Below the pieces are notes generated by a model. It was given only the letters and a program-made list of their open reading frames with translations, was not told the origin of the DNA and searched no databases. Positions 17,988-25,970 of a stretch of DNA of 64,000 bases are shown here, piece by piece (position 1 is the first letter of the stretch; every line of letters starts with the position of its first letter). This DNA is from AG25 sp035517615 (lineage in GTDB: Bacteria > Gemmatimonadota > Gemmatimonadetes > Gemmatimonadales > GWC2-71-9). The DNA is taken from assembly GCA_035517615.1 (NCBI GenBank), contig DATIYM010000020.1, positions 62,001 through 126,000 on the forward strand, written 5' to 3'. The position numbers and the translations under genes are program-made.

Positions 17988-19202
17988 CAGCTTGTGATGC
18001 TCTCCCTGGGCGCGTGTCTGATCGCGCCGTCTCACGGTTCGGAACCCGTGCGGCCGGGCATAACCGTCTTGCTCGCCGATTCGACGCGGCTCGTGGCTGG
18101 GAAGCGCGTTGGATTGCTGAGCAATCAGACAGGGGTGGACGGGGCAGGACAGCGTGATGTGGACCTGCTCCGGTCCAGCTCGATCCATCTGGTTCAACTC
18201 TTCAGCCCCGAGCATGGATTTGGCGGCACCCTGGACCGCCCCGTCACGAATTCAATCGATTCTGGCAGCGGTTTACCAATCTATAGTCTCTATGCAGGAC
18301 CACATACACCTGCGCCTCCGCTCCATGGCCTCGACGCCGTCCTGATCGATCTCCAGGATATCGGCGCGCGCTACTACACCTACGCCGCGAGCGCTGTGAT
18401 CCTGATGCAGCAGGCCGCGCGAGTCGGGATTCCCGTGGTCGTGCTCGATCGGCCTGATCCGATCGGCGGCGTCCTGGTGCAGGGCAACGTACGGGCATCG
18501 CCTGCGCCCGCCACAACGCTGATCAGCTTCCTTCCGGTCCCGATGCGTCCCGGGATGACGCTCGGCGAGTTGCTGCGGTTCGCGAACGACACGCTGCGAA
18601 TTCATGCGCGACTCACGGTCGTGCCCATGACGGGCTGGCACCGCGACATGTATTTCGACGAGACGGGGCTGCCGTGGGTGAACCCGTCGCCTGCGATGCC
18701 GAATCTGGAGAGCGCCATCCATTATCCCGGCACCTGCCTGTTCGAGGGAACGAATCTCTCGGTGGGGCGGGGAACGGCGCTGCCGTTTCAGATCGTGGGC
18801 GCGCCGTGGCTCCGCGCGGATGCGATCCTCGACCGATTCCGGGAGGCCGGGGATCGCAGGAGCGATGTGTTTCGTGGAGTGGAGCTTTCAGCGGACACCG
18901 TCACGCCGGTATCGCCGAGCGACAAGAAGTACGGCGGTGTGCGGATCAATGTTATTCGCCTGCGTGTGACTGATCGCGGCACCTACGACCCGACCCGCAC
19001 CGCGCTCGCGTTGCTTGTCGCGATCCGGGCCAGCGCTCCGGATTCATTCGCATTCAGCGCACAGCACTTCGATCTCCTGGCGGGTGGACCCGAGCTGCGC
19101 CAGGCGCTCGCACAGGGGCGAACGGGCGCAGCGATCTGGCACGATTGGGAGGCGCCGCTGGCAAAGTTCCGTAAAGTTCGACAGAGGTATCTCCTTTACT
19201 GA
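17976..19202 (+). CDS. namZ: NamZ-like exo-beta-N-acetylmuramidase (DUF1343)
   Basis: A 408-residue secreted protein with signal peptide (LVMLSLGACLIAPSHG). It carries the DUF1343 hallmarks GKRVGLLSNQTGVD, FSPEHGFGG, LIDLQDIGARYYTY, DRPDPIGG and CLFEGTNLSVGRGT. The founding member, B. subtilis NamZ (YbbC), releases MurNAc from the non-reducing end of peptidoglycan chains, working with NagZ and AmiE. A strong ribosome-binding site (GAGGAGGAGG at 17961-17970) five bases before GTG 17976 fixes the start. That site lies within the coding region of the divergent nagZ. The adjacent kinase and symporters could handle the freed sugars. Confidence 0.9.
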   Translation: MRSHQLVMLSLGACLIAPSHGSEPVRPGITVLLADSTRLVAGKRVGLLSNQTGVDGAGQRDVDLLRSSSIHLVQLFSPEHGFGGTLDRPVTNSIDSGSGLPIYSLYAGPHTPAPPLHGLDAVLIDLQDIGARYYTYAASAVILMQQAARVGIPVVVLDRPDPIGGVLVQGNVRASPAPATTLISFLPVPMRPGMTLGELLRFANDTLRIHARLTVVPMTGWHRDMYFDETGLPWVNPSPAMPNLESAIHYPGTCLFEGTNLSVGRGTALPFQIVGAPWLRADAILDRFREAGDRRSDVFRGVELSADTVTPVSPSDKKYGGVRINVIRLRVTDRGTYDPTRTALALLVAIRASAPDSFAFSAQHFDLLAGGPELRQALAQGRTGAAIWHDWEAPLAKFRKVRQRYLLY

Positions 19203-19308
19203 CTCCTGCTCGCCGCTCGCGGGCGAGGCTTAACTGCTTGCTCGACGCGCACTTCTCGGGCTCGGCGCCCTTCCGCCCATTTCCACCGGCGGTTAGGTTC
19301 TCCCCGCA

Positions 19309-20004
19309 ATGAACTTGATTCCCCAGGCCGTCCGCAGGAACGCGACTAACCTGCTCAACCCGCTCGTGCTGTTGTTGATCCGGATGCACGTGCGTCCCAA
19401 CGCCATCACCACCGTTGGCACGCTCGTCGTCATCGCCTCGGGTGTGGCATTCGCGTTGGGCCGGGCGCACTGGGGCGGATTCCTGCTGTTGTTCAGCGGT
19501 ATTTTCGACATGCTGGACGGCCGCGTGGCGCGCGACGGCGCCGCCGGAACGACGTTTGGCGCGTTTTACGACTCGACGCTGGACCGCGTCGGCGAATCGG
19601 CCCTGTATACGGGGATCGCGGTCTTCTTTCTGAATGGCGGTGTCGCGCCGAACCTGATGGCGACGGGAGTCATCGTGGCGTGCGTGGCGCTCGCCGGCTC
19701 GCTGATGGTGTCGTACACGCGGGCCCGCGCCGAAGGGCTTGGGCTCGAGTGCAACGTCGGCGTTGCGCAGCGGGCGGAACGGCTGCTCCTCTTGGGCGTA
19801 CCAACGCTGGCATTGGGGAGTGGGCCCCACGGCACGCTCCTCTTCTGGATCACCGCCGTGCTCGCCGCCGCGACCATGATCACGGTGGCGCAACGCGTGA
19901 TCCACGTCGCGCGCCTCACGGGGACCGAACTCGGACGCGCGCCGCGTCCCAGAGATACGCTGCCCGGCCACGCGCCGGCGTTGCAATCACGGAAAGGAAC
20001 CTGA
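19309..20004 (+). CDS. CDP-alcohol phosphatidyltransferase, probable phosphatidylinositol(-phosphate) synthase
   Basis: The 231-residue membrane protein has the complete CDP-alcohol phosphotransferase signature DGx2ARx8Gx3Dx3D (DGRVARDG ... GAFYDSTLD) and about six membrane helices. The family joins CDP-diacylglycerol to an alcohol. The next gene, one base downstream, makes inositol 1-phosphate, so the alcohol is probably inositol phosphate, giving phosphatidylinositol phosphate as in actinobacteria. A generic PgsA-like role is the alternative. The 106-base gap upstream holds a short hairpin (around 19208-19227) and no clear promoter. Confidence 0.82.
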   Translation: MNLIPQAVRRNATNLLNPLVLLLIRMHVRPNAITTVGTLVVIASGVAFALGRAHWGGFLLLFSGIFDMLDGRVARDGAAGTTFGAFYDSTLDRVGESALYTGIAVFFLNGGVAPNLMATGVIVACVALAGSLMVSYTRARAEGLGLECNVGVAQRAERLLLLGVPTLALGSGPHGTLLFWITAVLAAATMITVAQRVIHVARLTGTELGRAPRPRDTLPGHAPALQSRKGT

Positions 20005-20005
20005 C

Positions 20006-21334
20006 GTGCCCAAGCGCTCGTCGCGTCGAGAAATCGCTCCGGCCAACGGGAAACTCGGCGTCATGCTCGTCGGCCTCGGAGCCGTCTCGACGACCTTCGT
20101 CGCCGGGGTCGAAAACATCCGCTGCAAGAAAGCCCTGCCGATCGGCTCGCTGTCGCAGATGGGGACCATTCGCCTCGGCAAGCGCGACGAGAATCGGTCG
20201 CCCAAGATTCACGAATTCGTGCCGCTCGCCGAGCTGGAAGATCTCGTGTTCGCGGCGTGGGATCCGATTCCGGACGATGCGTACACCGCGGCGGTGAAGG
20301 CCGGGGTGCTCGACCGCCCGCACCTCGAGCCGATCGCCGACTTCCTCAAGCGGCTGCGGCCCATGCCGGCGGCGTTCGACCAGCAATACGTGAAGCGGCT
20401 CCAGGGCACGAACGTGAAGCGTGGCAAAAGCAAACGCGATCTCGCGGAGCAGCTGCGCGAAGACATCCGCCAATTCCGCAAGACTGCGGAGCTCGATCGC
20501 ATCGTGGTGATCTGGGCGGCGTCGACCGAGATATTCCTGACGCAGGGTCCGGCGCATCAGTCGGTGCAGGCCTTCGAGAAGGCGATGGAGCAGAACGATC
20601 CCTCGATCGCCCCGTCGATGCTCTACGCCTATGCGGCCCTCATGGAGAACGTCCCGTTTGCGAACGGCGCACCGAATCTCACCGTCGACATTCCGGCGCT
20701 GGTGCAGCTCGCGGAACAGCGCGGCGTGCCGATTGGCGGGAAGGACTTCAAGACCGGCCAGACCATGATGAAGACCGTGCTGGCGCCGGCGTTCAAAGCG
20801 CGGATGCTCGGGCTGTCCGGCTGGTACTCGACCAACATTCTGGGCAACCGCGACGGCGAGGTGCTGGACGATCCCGAGTCGTTCAAGACCAAGGAAGAAT
20901 CCAAGCTCGGCGTGCTCGAATACATCCTGCAGCCGTCCATATATCCAGAGCTGTATGGCAACGTGTTCCACAAGGTCCGGATCAACTACTACCCACCGCG
21001 CGGCGACAACAAGGAGGGCTGGGACAACATCGACATCTTCGGGTGGCTCGGTTACCCGATGCAGATCAAGGTCGATTTTCTCTGCCGCGATTCGATTCTC
21101 GCCGCCCCGATCGTGCTCGATCTCGCGCTGTTCTTCGATCTCGCGCAGCGTGCCAAGATGTCGGGGATTCAGGAGTGGCTGTCCTTCTATTTCAAGAGCC
21201 CGCAGACCGCGGCCGGCCTCTATCCCGAGCATGACCTCTTCATCCAGCAGACCAAGCTCAAGAACACGCTGCGCTGGATGATGGGCGAGGAGCAGATCAC
21301 GCACCTCGGAATCGAGTACTACGAGAAGGTGTGA
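20006..21334 (+). CDS. ino1: myo-Inositol-1-phosphate synthase
   Basis: A 442-residue NAD-dependent enzyme that converts glucose 6-phosphate to inositol 1-phosphate. Recognisable parts are the Rossmann start KLGVMLVGLGAVSTTFVAGV, the substrate-site segment PIGGKDFKTGQTMMKTVLAP, LSGWYSTNILGNRDGEVL and the late motif LCRDSILAAPIVLDLALF. Length fits the bacterial/archaeal form. The GTG start comes one base after the stop of the CDP-alcohol transferase, and its own stop overlaps the cupredoxin gene. The pair gives the cell a route to inositol lipids or other inositol compounds. Confidence 0.93.
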   Translation: MPKRSSRREIAPANGKLGVMLVGLGAVSTTFVAGVENIRCKKALPIGSLSQMGTIRLGKRDENRSPKIHEFVPLAELEDLVFAAWDPIPDDAYTAAVKAGVLDRPHLEPIADFLKRLRPMPAAFDQQYVKRLQGTNVKRGKSKRDLAEQLREDIRQFRKTAELDRIVVIWAASTEIFLTQGPAHQSVQAFEKAMEQNDPSIAPSMLYAYAALMENVPFANGAPNLTVDIPALVQLAEQRGVPIGGKDFKTGQTMMKTVLAPAFKARMLGLSGWYSTNILGNRDGEVLDDPESFKTKEESKLGVLEYILQPSIYPELYGNVFHKVRINYYPPRGDNKEGWDNIDIFGWLGYPMQIKVDFLCRDSILAAPIVLDLALFFDLAQRAKMSGIQEWLSFYFKSPQTAAGLYPEHDLFIQQTKLKNTLRWMMGEEQITHLGIEYYEKV

Positions 21335-21768
21335 CTCTCGCCCAACTCGCCGTCACCGCCGTTGGAGTGGCAGGGATCGCGGGGGTGCTGTGGTATTTCC
21401 TCTTCTCGAAGGGTCGGGCGGTCGCCGCCGCGGCGCGGAACGGGACGCAGGAGATCCGCGTTGTGGTGAAGGGCGGGTACACGCCCGACACCGTGGTGGT
21501 CGAGGCGGGAAAGCCCGTGCGGCTGCAGTTCTATCGCGACGAAACGGCTGACTGCTCCGAACGCCTCGTCTTCCCCGATTTCGACGTCGACGTGGCGCTG
21601 CCCGCGTTCGAGACCACAACGATCGAGTTCACGCCGCAGGAGGCCGGTGAATTCGCGTTTCGCTGCGGCATGAACATGCTGAAGGGCTTGCTGGTGGTGG
21701 AGCCCGCGAGCCGCGATCGCCGTCCCACGGCATCACCGCATAAACTGCATCAGCATTCGACCGCATGA
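21331..21768 (+). CDS. Membrane-anchored cupredoxin-domain protein
   Basis: The 145-residue protein has an N-terminal membrane anchor (VTAVGVAGIAGVLWYFLF) and a cupredoxin-like domain facing outward (GGYTPDTVVVEAGKPVRLQFYRD ... FAFRCGMNMLKGLLVVE). Cys, His-poor ligands and the C-G-M-N-M segment suggest a Cys/Met copper site of the kind found in proteins fused or linked to copper ATPases. It overlaps the CopA start by four bases (ATGA), so it is probably a periplasmic copper acceptor or donor for CopA. The start is GTG 21331, overlapping the inositol-phosphate synthase stop. Confidence 0.78.
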   Translation: MTLAQLAVTAVGVAGIAGVLWYFLFSKGRAVAAAARNGTQEIRVVVKGGYTPDTVVVEAGKPVRLQFYRDETADCSERLVFPDFDVDVALPAFETTTIEFTPQEAGEFAFRCGMNMLKGLLVVEPASRDRRPTASPHKLHQHSTA

Positions 21769-24323
21769 GTAAAGCCCGCATATCGCTGCCGATCGAAGGC
21801 ATGAGCTGCGCGAGCTGCGCCGCGACCGTTCAGGAAGCGTTGAGCAGCGCCCCCGGCGTCACCGGCGCCACGGTGAACTACGCCACGGGAAAGGCTTCGG
21901 TCGAGTACGACGATGCCGAGACCCGGGTCGGCGATCTGATCCGCAGCGTGCGCTCGAGCGGCTACGACTGCGGCATGGCCAACGTCACGTTCGGCGTCGA
22001 AGACTTGCACTACGCGCCGAGCGTGGCGCCGCTCGAGCAGGCGCTGGCGCGCGTAGCGGGTGTGCAGCGCGCCGCGGCCAATCAGGCGACGGAGTCGGTC
22101 ACGGTGGACTATGTGGCGGGGACCACGACGGCCGGGGACCTCGAGCGCGCGGTCCAGGACGCCGGGTTCCGCATCGCCGCCCCGATTCCCACTGAAGACC
22201 CGCTCGAGCGCGAACGCGTGGCGCGGCAGCGGGAGATTGACGCGCTCACCGGTAAATTCGTCGTCGCGGCCATTGCGGCGGTGGTCGCGATGATCGGATC
22301 GATGCTGCTCATGACCGACGCCAATGGCCCCGGAACCATGCAGCAGTACGATCTCCTCGACCGGATCCTGATGCCGTTTGCCGTCCCGTTGCGAGCACTC
22401 ATCGATCCGCACTCCGCCATCGATCCGTCACTGTTGCGCATCGCGCTCGCGATCGTCACGCTGCCGGTGGTGCTCTGGTCCGGGCGCCAGTTCTATCGCG
22501 GCGCGTGGAGCGGCTTCAGGCATCGCACCGCCGACATGAACACCCTGATCGCGGTCGGGACCGGTGCCGCATATCTGTATTCTCTCGCCGCGACCGCCAG
22601 CCCCGCGCTGTTCACGAACGCGGGCCTGCCGGCCGACGTGTACTACGAGTCCGTTGCGGCGATCATCGCGCTCATTCTTCTGGGCCGGCTGCTCGAAGCC
22701 CGGGCCAAGGGCCGGACCTCGGAAGCCATCCGCCGGCTCGCGACCCTGCGGCCCAGCATCGCGCATGTGCGCCGCGACGGCCGCGAGGAAGACGTCCGGA
22801 TCGAAGCTGTGGTCACCGGCGACGAAGTGGTCGTGAAACCCGGCGAGAAGATCCCGATCGATGGCGTGGTGATCGAAGGCGAGTCGCCCGTGGACGAGTC
22901 GATGTTGACGGGCGAGCCGATCCCCGCAATGAAGCGCCTCGGGGACGAGCTGATTGGCGGCACCGTCAACACGAGCGGCGCGGTGGTGATGCGCACGACG
23001 CGCGTCGGGAAAGCGACGGCCCTCGCCCAGATCATCGAGCTGGTCGAGTCGGCCCAGGCCACCAAAGCGCCGATCCAGCGTCTGGCTGACCGCCTGGCGG
23101 GCGTGTTTGTCCCGATCGTCATCGCGCTCGCGATCGCGACGTTCGTGGTCTGGTTCGATTTCGGTCCCGCGCCGGCGCTCGTGTTCTCGACCGTCGGCCT
23201 CGTGACGGTGCTGATCATCGCCTGCCCGTGCGCGCTCGGGCTCGCCACGCCCACGGCCCTGCTCGTGGGAACGGGGAAGGCGGCGGAGTACGGCATTCTG
23301 ATCCGCAGCGGCGATGCGCTCGAGAAGCTGGCCCGCGTCCGCACGGTGCTCCTCGACAAGACCGGAACCCTCACCGAGGGAAAGCCCGCGGTCACGCATA
23401 TCGTGGCGGCGCGGCGGCCGGATGGCACCCCGATTCCGCCAGCCGAGGTCCTCAAGTGGGCCGCGTCGGTGGAGCAGCGCTCCGAGCATCCCCTCGCCAA
23501 GGCCGTGCTGAAAGCCGCGTCCGACAAACGCATCGAGCTCGTGGCGGTCGAGAAATTCGCGACCATGGAAGGGCGCGGCGTGCGCGGGACAGTAGACCGC
23601 CGCATCGTGGAGGTGATTTCGCTGCGTCACGCGCGTGAGCGCAGTCTCGAGCTGGGCACGCTCGGCCAGGATGCCGATCGCCTCGCCGGCCAGGGTAAGA
23701 GCCCGGTCATCGTGGTCGTAAACAACACGGTCTATGCCGTCATCGCGATTTCCGATCCGTTGAAGCCGACCTCGCGTGCTGCCGTTGCGCTCTTGAAGAA
23801 GCGCGGCCTCGAGGTCGTGATGGTCTCGGGAGATTCCCGGAAGGGCGCCGAGGCGGTCGCGAAGGAAGTGGGGATCGATACCGTTGTGCCGGAAGTGCTG
23901 CCGTCGCAGAAAGCGGACTTCGTCCGGAAGATGCAGGAGCGAAAGCGCGTGGCCATGGTCGGCGACGGATTGAACGATGCCCCCGCGCTTGCCCAAGCCG
24001 ATGTCGGCATCGCGCTCGGCACCGGCACCGACATTGCCATGGAAGCATCCGACGTGACCCTGATCCGGGGCGACCTGCGGGGCGTTGCGGTCGCGTACGA
24101 TCTGGCGCGACGGACCATGCGTACGATTCGCGAGAATCTCTTCTGGGCGTTCATATACAACATGGTCGGCATTCCGATTGCGGCCGGCGTGTTGTATCCG
24201 TTTTTTGGGATCCTGTTGTCTCCCGTCATCGCGAGCGCCGCGATGGCCTGGTCCAGCTTGAGCGTGGTCCTGAACAGCCTGACTCTGCGCCGCTTCAAGC
24301 CCGCGTTGGCGGGAGGACAATGA
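21765..24323 (+). CDS. copA: Copper-translocating P1B-type ATPase
   Basis: An 852-residue Cu+ exporter. Residues 1-70 are a heavy-metal-binding domain with GMSCASCAA. A second HMA-like domain (about 73-140) keeps the fold but has lost its CxxC (HYAPSV in that place). The core has eight membrane helices, the copper-entry motif CPC (Cys487/Cys489), the phosphorylation motif DKTGT (Asp531), SEHPLA and the hinge GDGLNDAPAL near 733. The family exports excess Cu+ or loads cuproenzymes. The neighbours are a cupredoxin (overlapping upstream) and CopZ (convergent downstream). Confidence 0.96.
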   Translation: MSKARISLPIEGMSCASCAATVQEALSSAPGVTGATVNYATGKASVEYDDAETRVGDLIRSVRSSGYDCGMANVTFGVEDLHYAPSVAPLEQALARVAGVQRAAANQATESVTVDYVAGTTTAGDLERAVQDAGFRIAAPIPTEDPLERERVARQREIDALTGKFVVAAIAAVVAMIGSMLLMTDANGPGTMQQYDLLDRILMPFAVPLRALIDPHSAIDPSLLRIALAIVTLPVVLWSGRQFYRGAWSGFRHRTADMNTLIAVGTGAAYLYSLAATASPALFTNAGLPADVYYESVAAIIALILLGRLLEARAKGRTSEAIRRLATLRPSIAHVRRDGREEDVRIEAVVTGDEVVVKPGEKIPIDGVVIEGESPVDESMLTGEPIPAMKRLGDELIGGTVNTSGAVVMRTTRVGKATALAQIIELVESAQATKAPIQRLADRLAGVFVPIVIALAIATFVVWFDFGPAPALVFSTVGLVTVLIIACPCALGLATPTALLVGTGKAAEYGILIRSGDALEKLARVRTVLLDKTGTLTEGKPAVTHIVAARRPDGTPIPPAEVLKWAASVEQRSEHPLAKAVLKAASDKRIELVAVEKFATMEGRGVRGTVDRRIVEVISLRHARERSLELGTLGQDADRLAGQGKSPVIVVVNNTVYAVIAISDPLKPTSRAAVALLKKRGLEVVMVSGDSRKGAEAVAKEVGIDTVVPEVLPSQKADFVRKMQERKRVAMVGDGLNDAPALAQADVGIALGTGTDIAMEASDVTLIRGDLRGVAVAYDLARRTMRTIRENLFWAFIYNMVGIPIAAGVLYPFFGILLSPVIASAAMAWSSLSVVLNSLTLRRFKPALAGGQ

Positions 24324-24324
24324 C

Positions 24325-24615
24325 GTGCGCTACTTCCATCGCTCCCAGCTTTCCACGGAGCTCGTGCTCGGCGCGGCCAAGCAATTCTTCGGCGCCCGCA
24401 TGGTGCCGGCACAGGAAGCGCCCCGGCGGCGCGCCTACTCCGGGTCGCTCGGCAAGGTGGCAGTTACCGCGCGGCCGGAAGGCGGCCATTACACCTACGT
24501 AGAAGTGGCGACTGATCAGGCGGGGGAATCGGAGCTGGACCGCCTGGCGCGGCGGTTTCTGGCCGAGCTGCACCGGCAGGCCGAGCCAGGGCACCAGCTG
24601 CGGGGTGCCTACTAG
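24325..24615 (+). CDS. Small conserved-looking protein of unknown function
   Basis: A 96-residue soluble protein, start GTG 24325 one base after the copA stop. I do not recognise the family. The composition is mixed (FHRSQLSTELVLGAAKQFFGAR at the start; VEVATDQAGESELDRLARRFLAELHRQA near the end) with a predicted helix-strand-helix pattern and no cysteines, so a direct copper-binding role is unlikely. Its stop codon shares the palindrome CTAG (24612-24615) with the stop of copZ on the other strand, so both genes are real end-to-end neighbours. Confidence 0.65.
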   Translation: MRYFHRSQLSTELVLGAAKQFFGARMVPAQEAPRRRAYSGSLGKVAVTARPEGGHYTYVEVATDQAGESELDRLARRFLAELHRQAEPGHQLRGAY

Positions 24616-24827
24616 CCGGCGAGTTTAGCCGTGTAACCCGCGCGTTCCACCGCGGCGACGAGTTGGCCCGTGGTTACGCTGTCATCCTCGAAATCGACGT
24701 CCGCCTCTCCCGAGCCCAGATCCACCACTGCCGAGTACACGCCCGCCGTACCGCGCAGGGCGCGCTCCACTTTGGCCTGGCAGTGGCCGCACGTCATGCC
24801 GCTCACCCGCAACTTGATATTCGCCAT
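24612..24827 (-). CDS. copZ: Copper chaperone CopZ (HMA domain)
   Basis: A 71-residue single-domain heavy-metal-associated protein with the Cu+-binding loop GMTCGHCQAKVERAL and the usual ferredoxin-like pattern through AAVERAGYTAKLAG. It carries Cu+ in the cytoplasm to CopA, whose gene ends 290 bases away on the opposite strand. It is divergent from the dehydrogenase E1 gene, with a 72-base gap. Confidence 0.93.
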   Translation of the reverse strand: MANIKLRVSGMTCGHCQAKVERALRGTAGVYSAVVDLGSGEADVDFEDDSVTTGQLVAAVERAGYTAKLAG

Positions 24828-24862
24828 TGTCCGATCGTCTCCCGCGCTTGCCTTCGCCGCTC

Positions 24863-24892
24863 TCGACCCCGAGCTTCCCCGTCCACTATGAT
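24863..24892 (+). promoter_or_regulatory. Promoter for the 2-oxo-acid dehydrogenase operon, probably leaderless
   Basis: TCGACC (24863-24868), an 18-base spacer and TATGAT (24887-24892) resemble a sigma70 promoter. ATG 24900 follows the -10 box after seven bases, where transcription would start. There is no ribosome-binding site, which fits a leaderless mRNA. Confidence 0.5.
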
Positions 24893-24899
24893 TGATAAC

Positions 24900-25970
24900 A
24901 TGGCTTCACGCGCCCTTGCTCCCGCTCCGGCGTCGACCTCGACGGCCACGGCCATTCCGGCCGGGCTCACGCGCGAGCAGTTGCTGGAAATGTACCGCTA
25001 CCTGCGCCTGACACGCTCGCTCGAGGAACGGCTCACGGCGCTGTACCGTCAGGGGAAGGTGATCGGCGGATTGTTCCGCTCGCTGGGGCAGGAGGGCGAG
25101 TCGGTTGCCTCCGCGTACGCGCTCGAGCGAGGGGAGCACAAGGATTTTCTTTCACCGCTGATCCGGAATCTCGGCGCGATGCTCGTGATGGGCGCGCGGC
25201 CGGTCGAGATTCTCCGGCAGTACATGGCGAAAGCGACCTCCCCCAGCGTGGGCCGCGAGCTGAACGTGCATTTCGGTGATCTCGTGCTGGGGTTTCTCGG
25301 CCAGATCTCGCACCTTGGAGACATGATTCCCGTGATGGCGGGGATCGCACTCTCGTTCAAGATGCGTGGGGAGGCGCGTGTCGCGTTGGTGTACATCGGG
25401 GATGGAGGCATGTCGACCGGCACGTTCCACGAAGGGCTGAGCTTTGCGGCGGTGCAGCGCGTGCCGCTCGTGGTGATCGGCGAGTACAACCAGTGGGCGT
25501 ATTCCACTCCGCCGGAACGACAGTTCGCGGCGCAGCATCTCGCCGACCGGGTGCAGGCATACGGGATTCACGCCGAGACCGTGGACGGGAACGACGTACT
25601 GGGCGTGTACGCCACGACCAAAGCGGCGGTCGCGCGCGCGCGCAGCGGCTTCGGGGTGCAGTTCGTCGAAGTGAAGACCTACCGTCGCAAGGGACACGCG
25701 GAGCACGACAATCAGAGCTACGTTCCGTCCGGCGAGATCGATCGCTGGGCGCGGGAGAATGACCCGATCGATCGATACGTGAAACGCATCGTGGAGCGTG
25801 GTTGGGCGCCGGCCGCCGCGTTGCATGAGATCGATCGCGCCGTCGCCGCCGAGATCGAGACCGCCCTCGTGTCCTGCATCGACGACCCGCCTCCGGACGC
25901 CGCATCGGCGCTTCCGGGCGTCCTCGCGCACCCGGACGCCGCGCCGCTGCTCTGGTACCGGCGACTCTAG
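24900..25970 (+). CDS. 2-Oxo-acid dehydrogenase E1 component, alpha subunit
   Basis: A thiamine-diphosphate enzyme of about 356 residues. The cofactor motif begins at GDGGMSTGTFHEGL and ends with the Asn of GEYNQWAYST. LYRQGKVIGGLFRSLGQEGESV near the N-terminus and KTYRRKGHAEHDNQSYVP later are typical of branched-chain or acetoin/pyruvate-type E1 alpha. It decarboxylates a 2-oxo acid and passes the acyl group to E2. ATG 24900 is chosen because it sits at the expected transcript start; ATG 24888 is an alternative. Beta subunit and E2 follow directly; no E3 (lipoamide dehydrogenase) gene is in the window. Confidence 0.9.
   Translation: MASRALAPAPASTSTATAIPAGLTREQLLEMYRYLRLTRSLEERLTALYRQGKVIGGLFRSLGQEGESVASAYALERGEHKDFLSPLIRNLGAMLVMGARPVEILRQYMAKATSPSVGRELNVHFGDLVLGFLGQISHLGDMIPVMAGIALSFKMRGEARVALVYIGDGGMSTGTFHEGLSFAAVQRVPLVVIGEYNQWAYSTPPERQFAAQHLADRVQAYGIHAETVDGNDVLGVYATTKAAVARARSGFGVQFVEVKTYRRKGHAEHDNQSYVPSGEIDRWARENDPIDRYVKRIVERGWAPAAALHEIDRAVAAEIETALVSCIDDPPPDAASALPGVLAHPDAAPLLWYRRL

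Noticed and set aside
22428..24320. 630-codon open frame opposite copA
   Set aside because: Same type of GC-driven shadow; composition is His/Arg/Asp-rich and nothing is recognisable.
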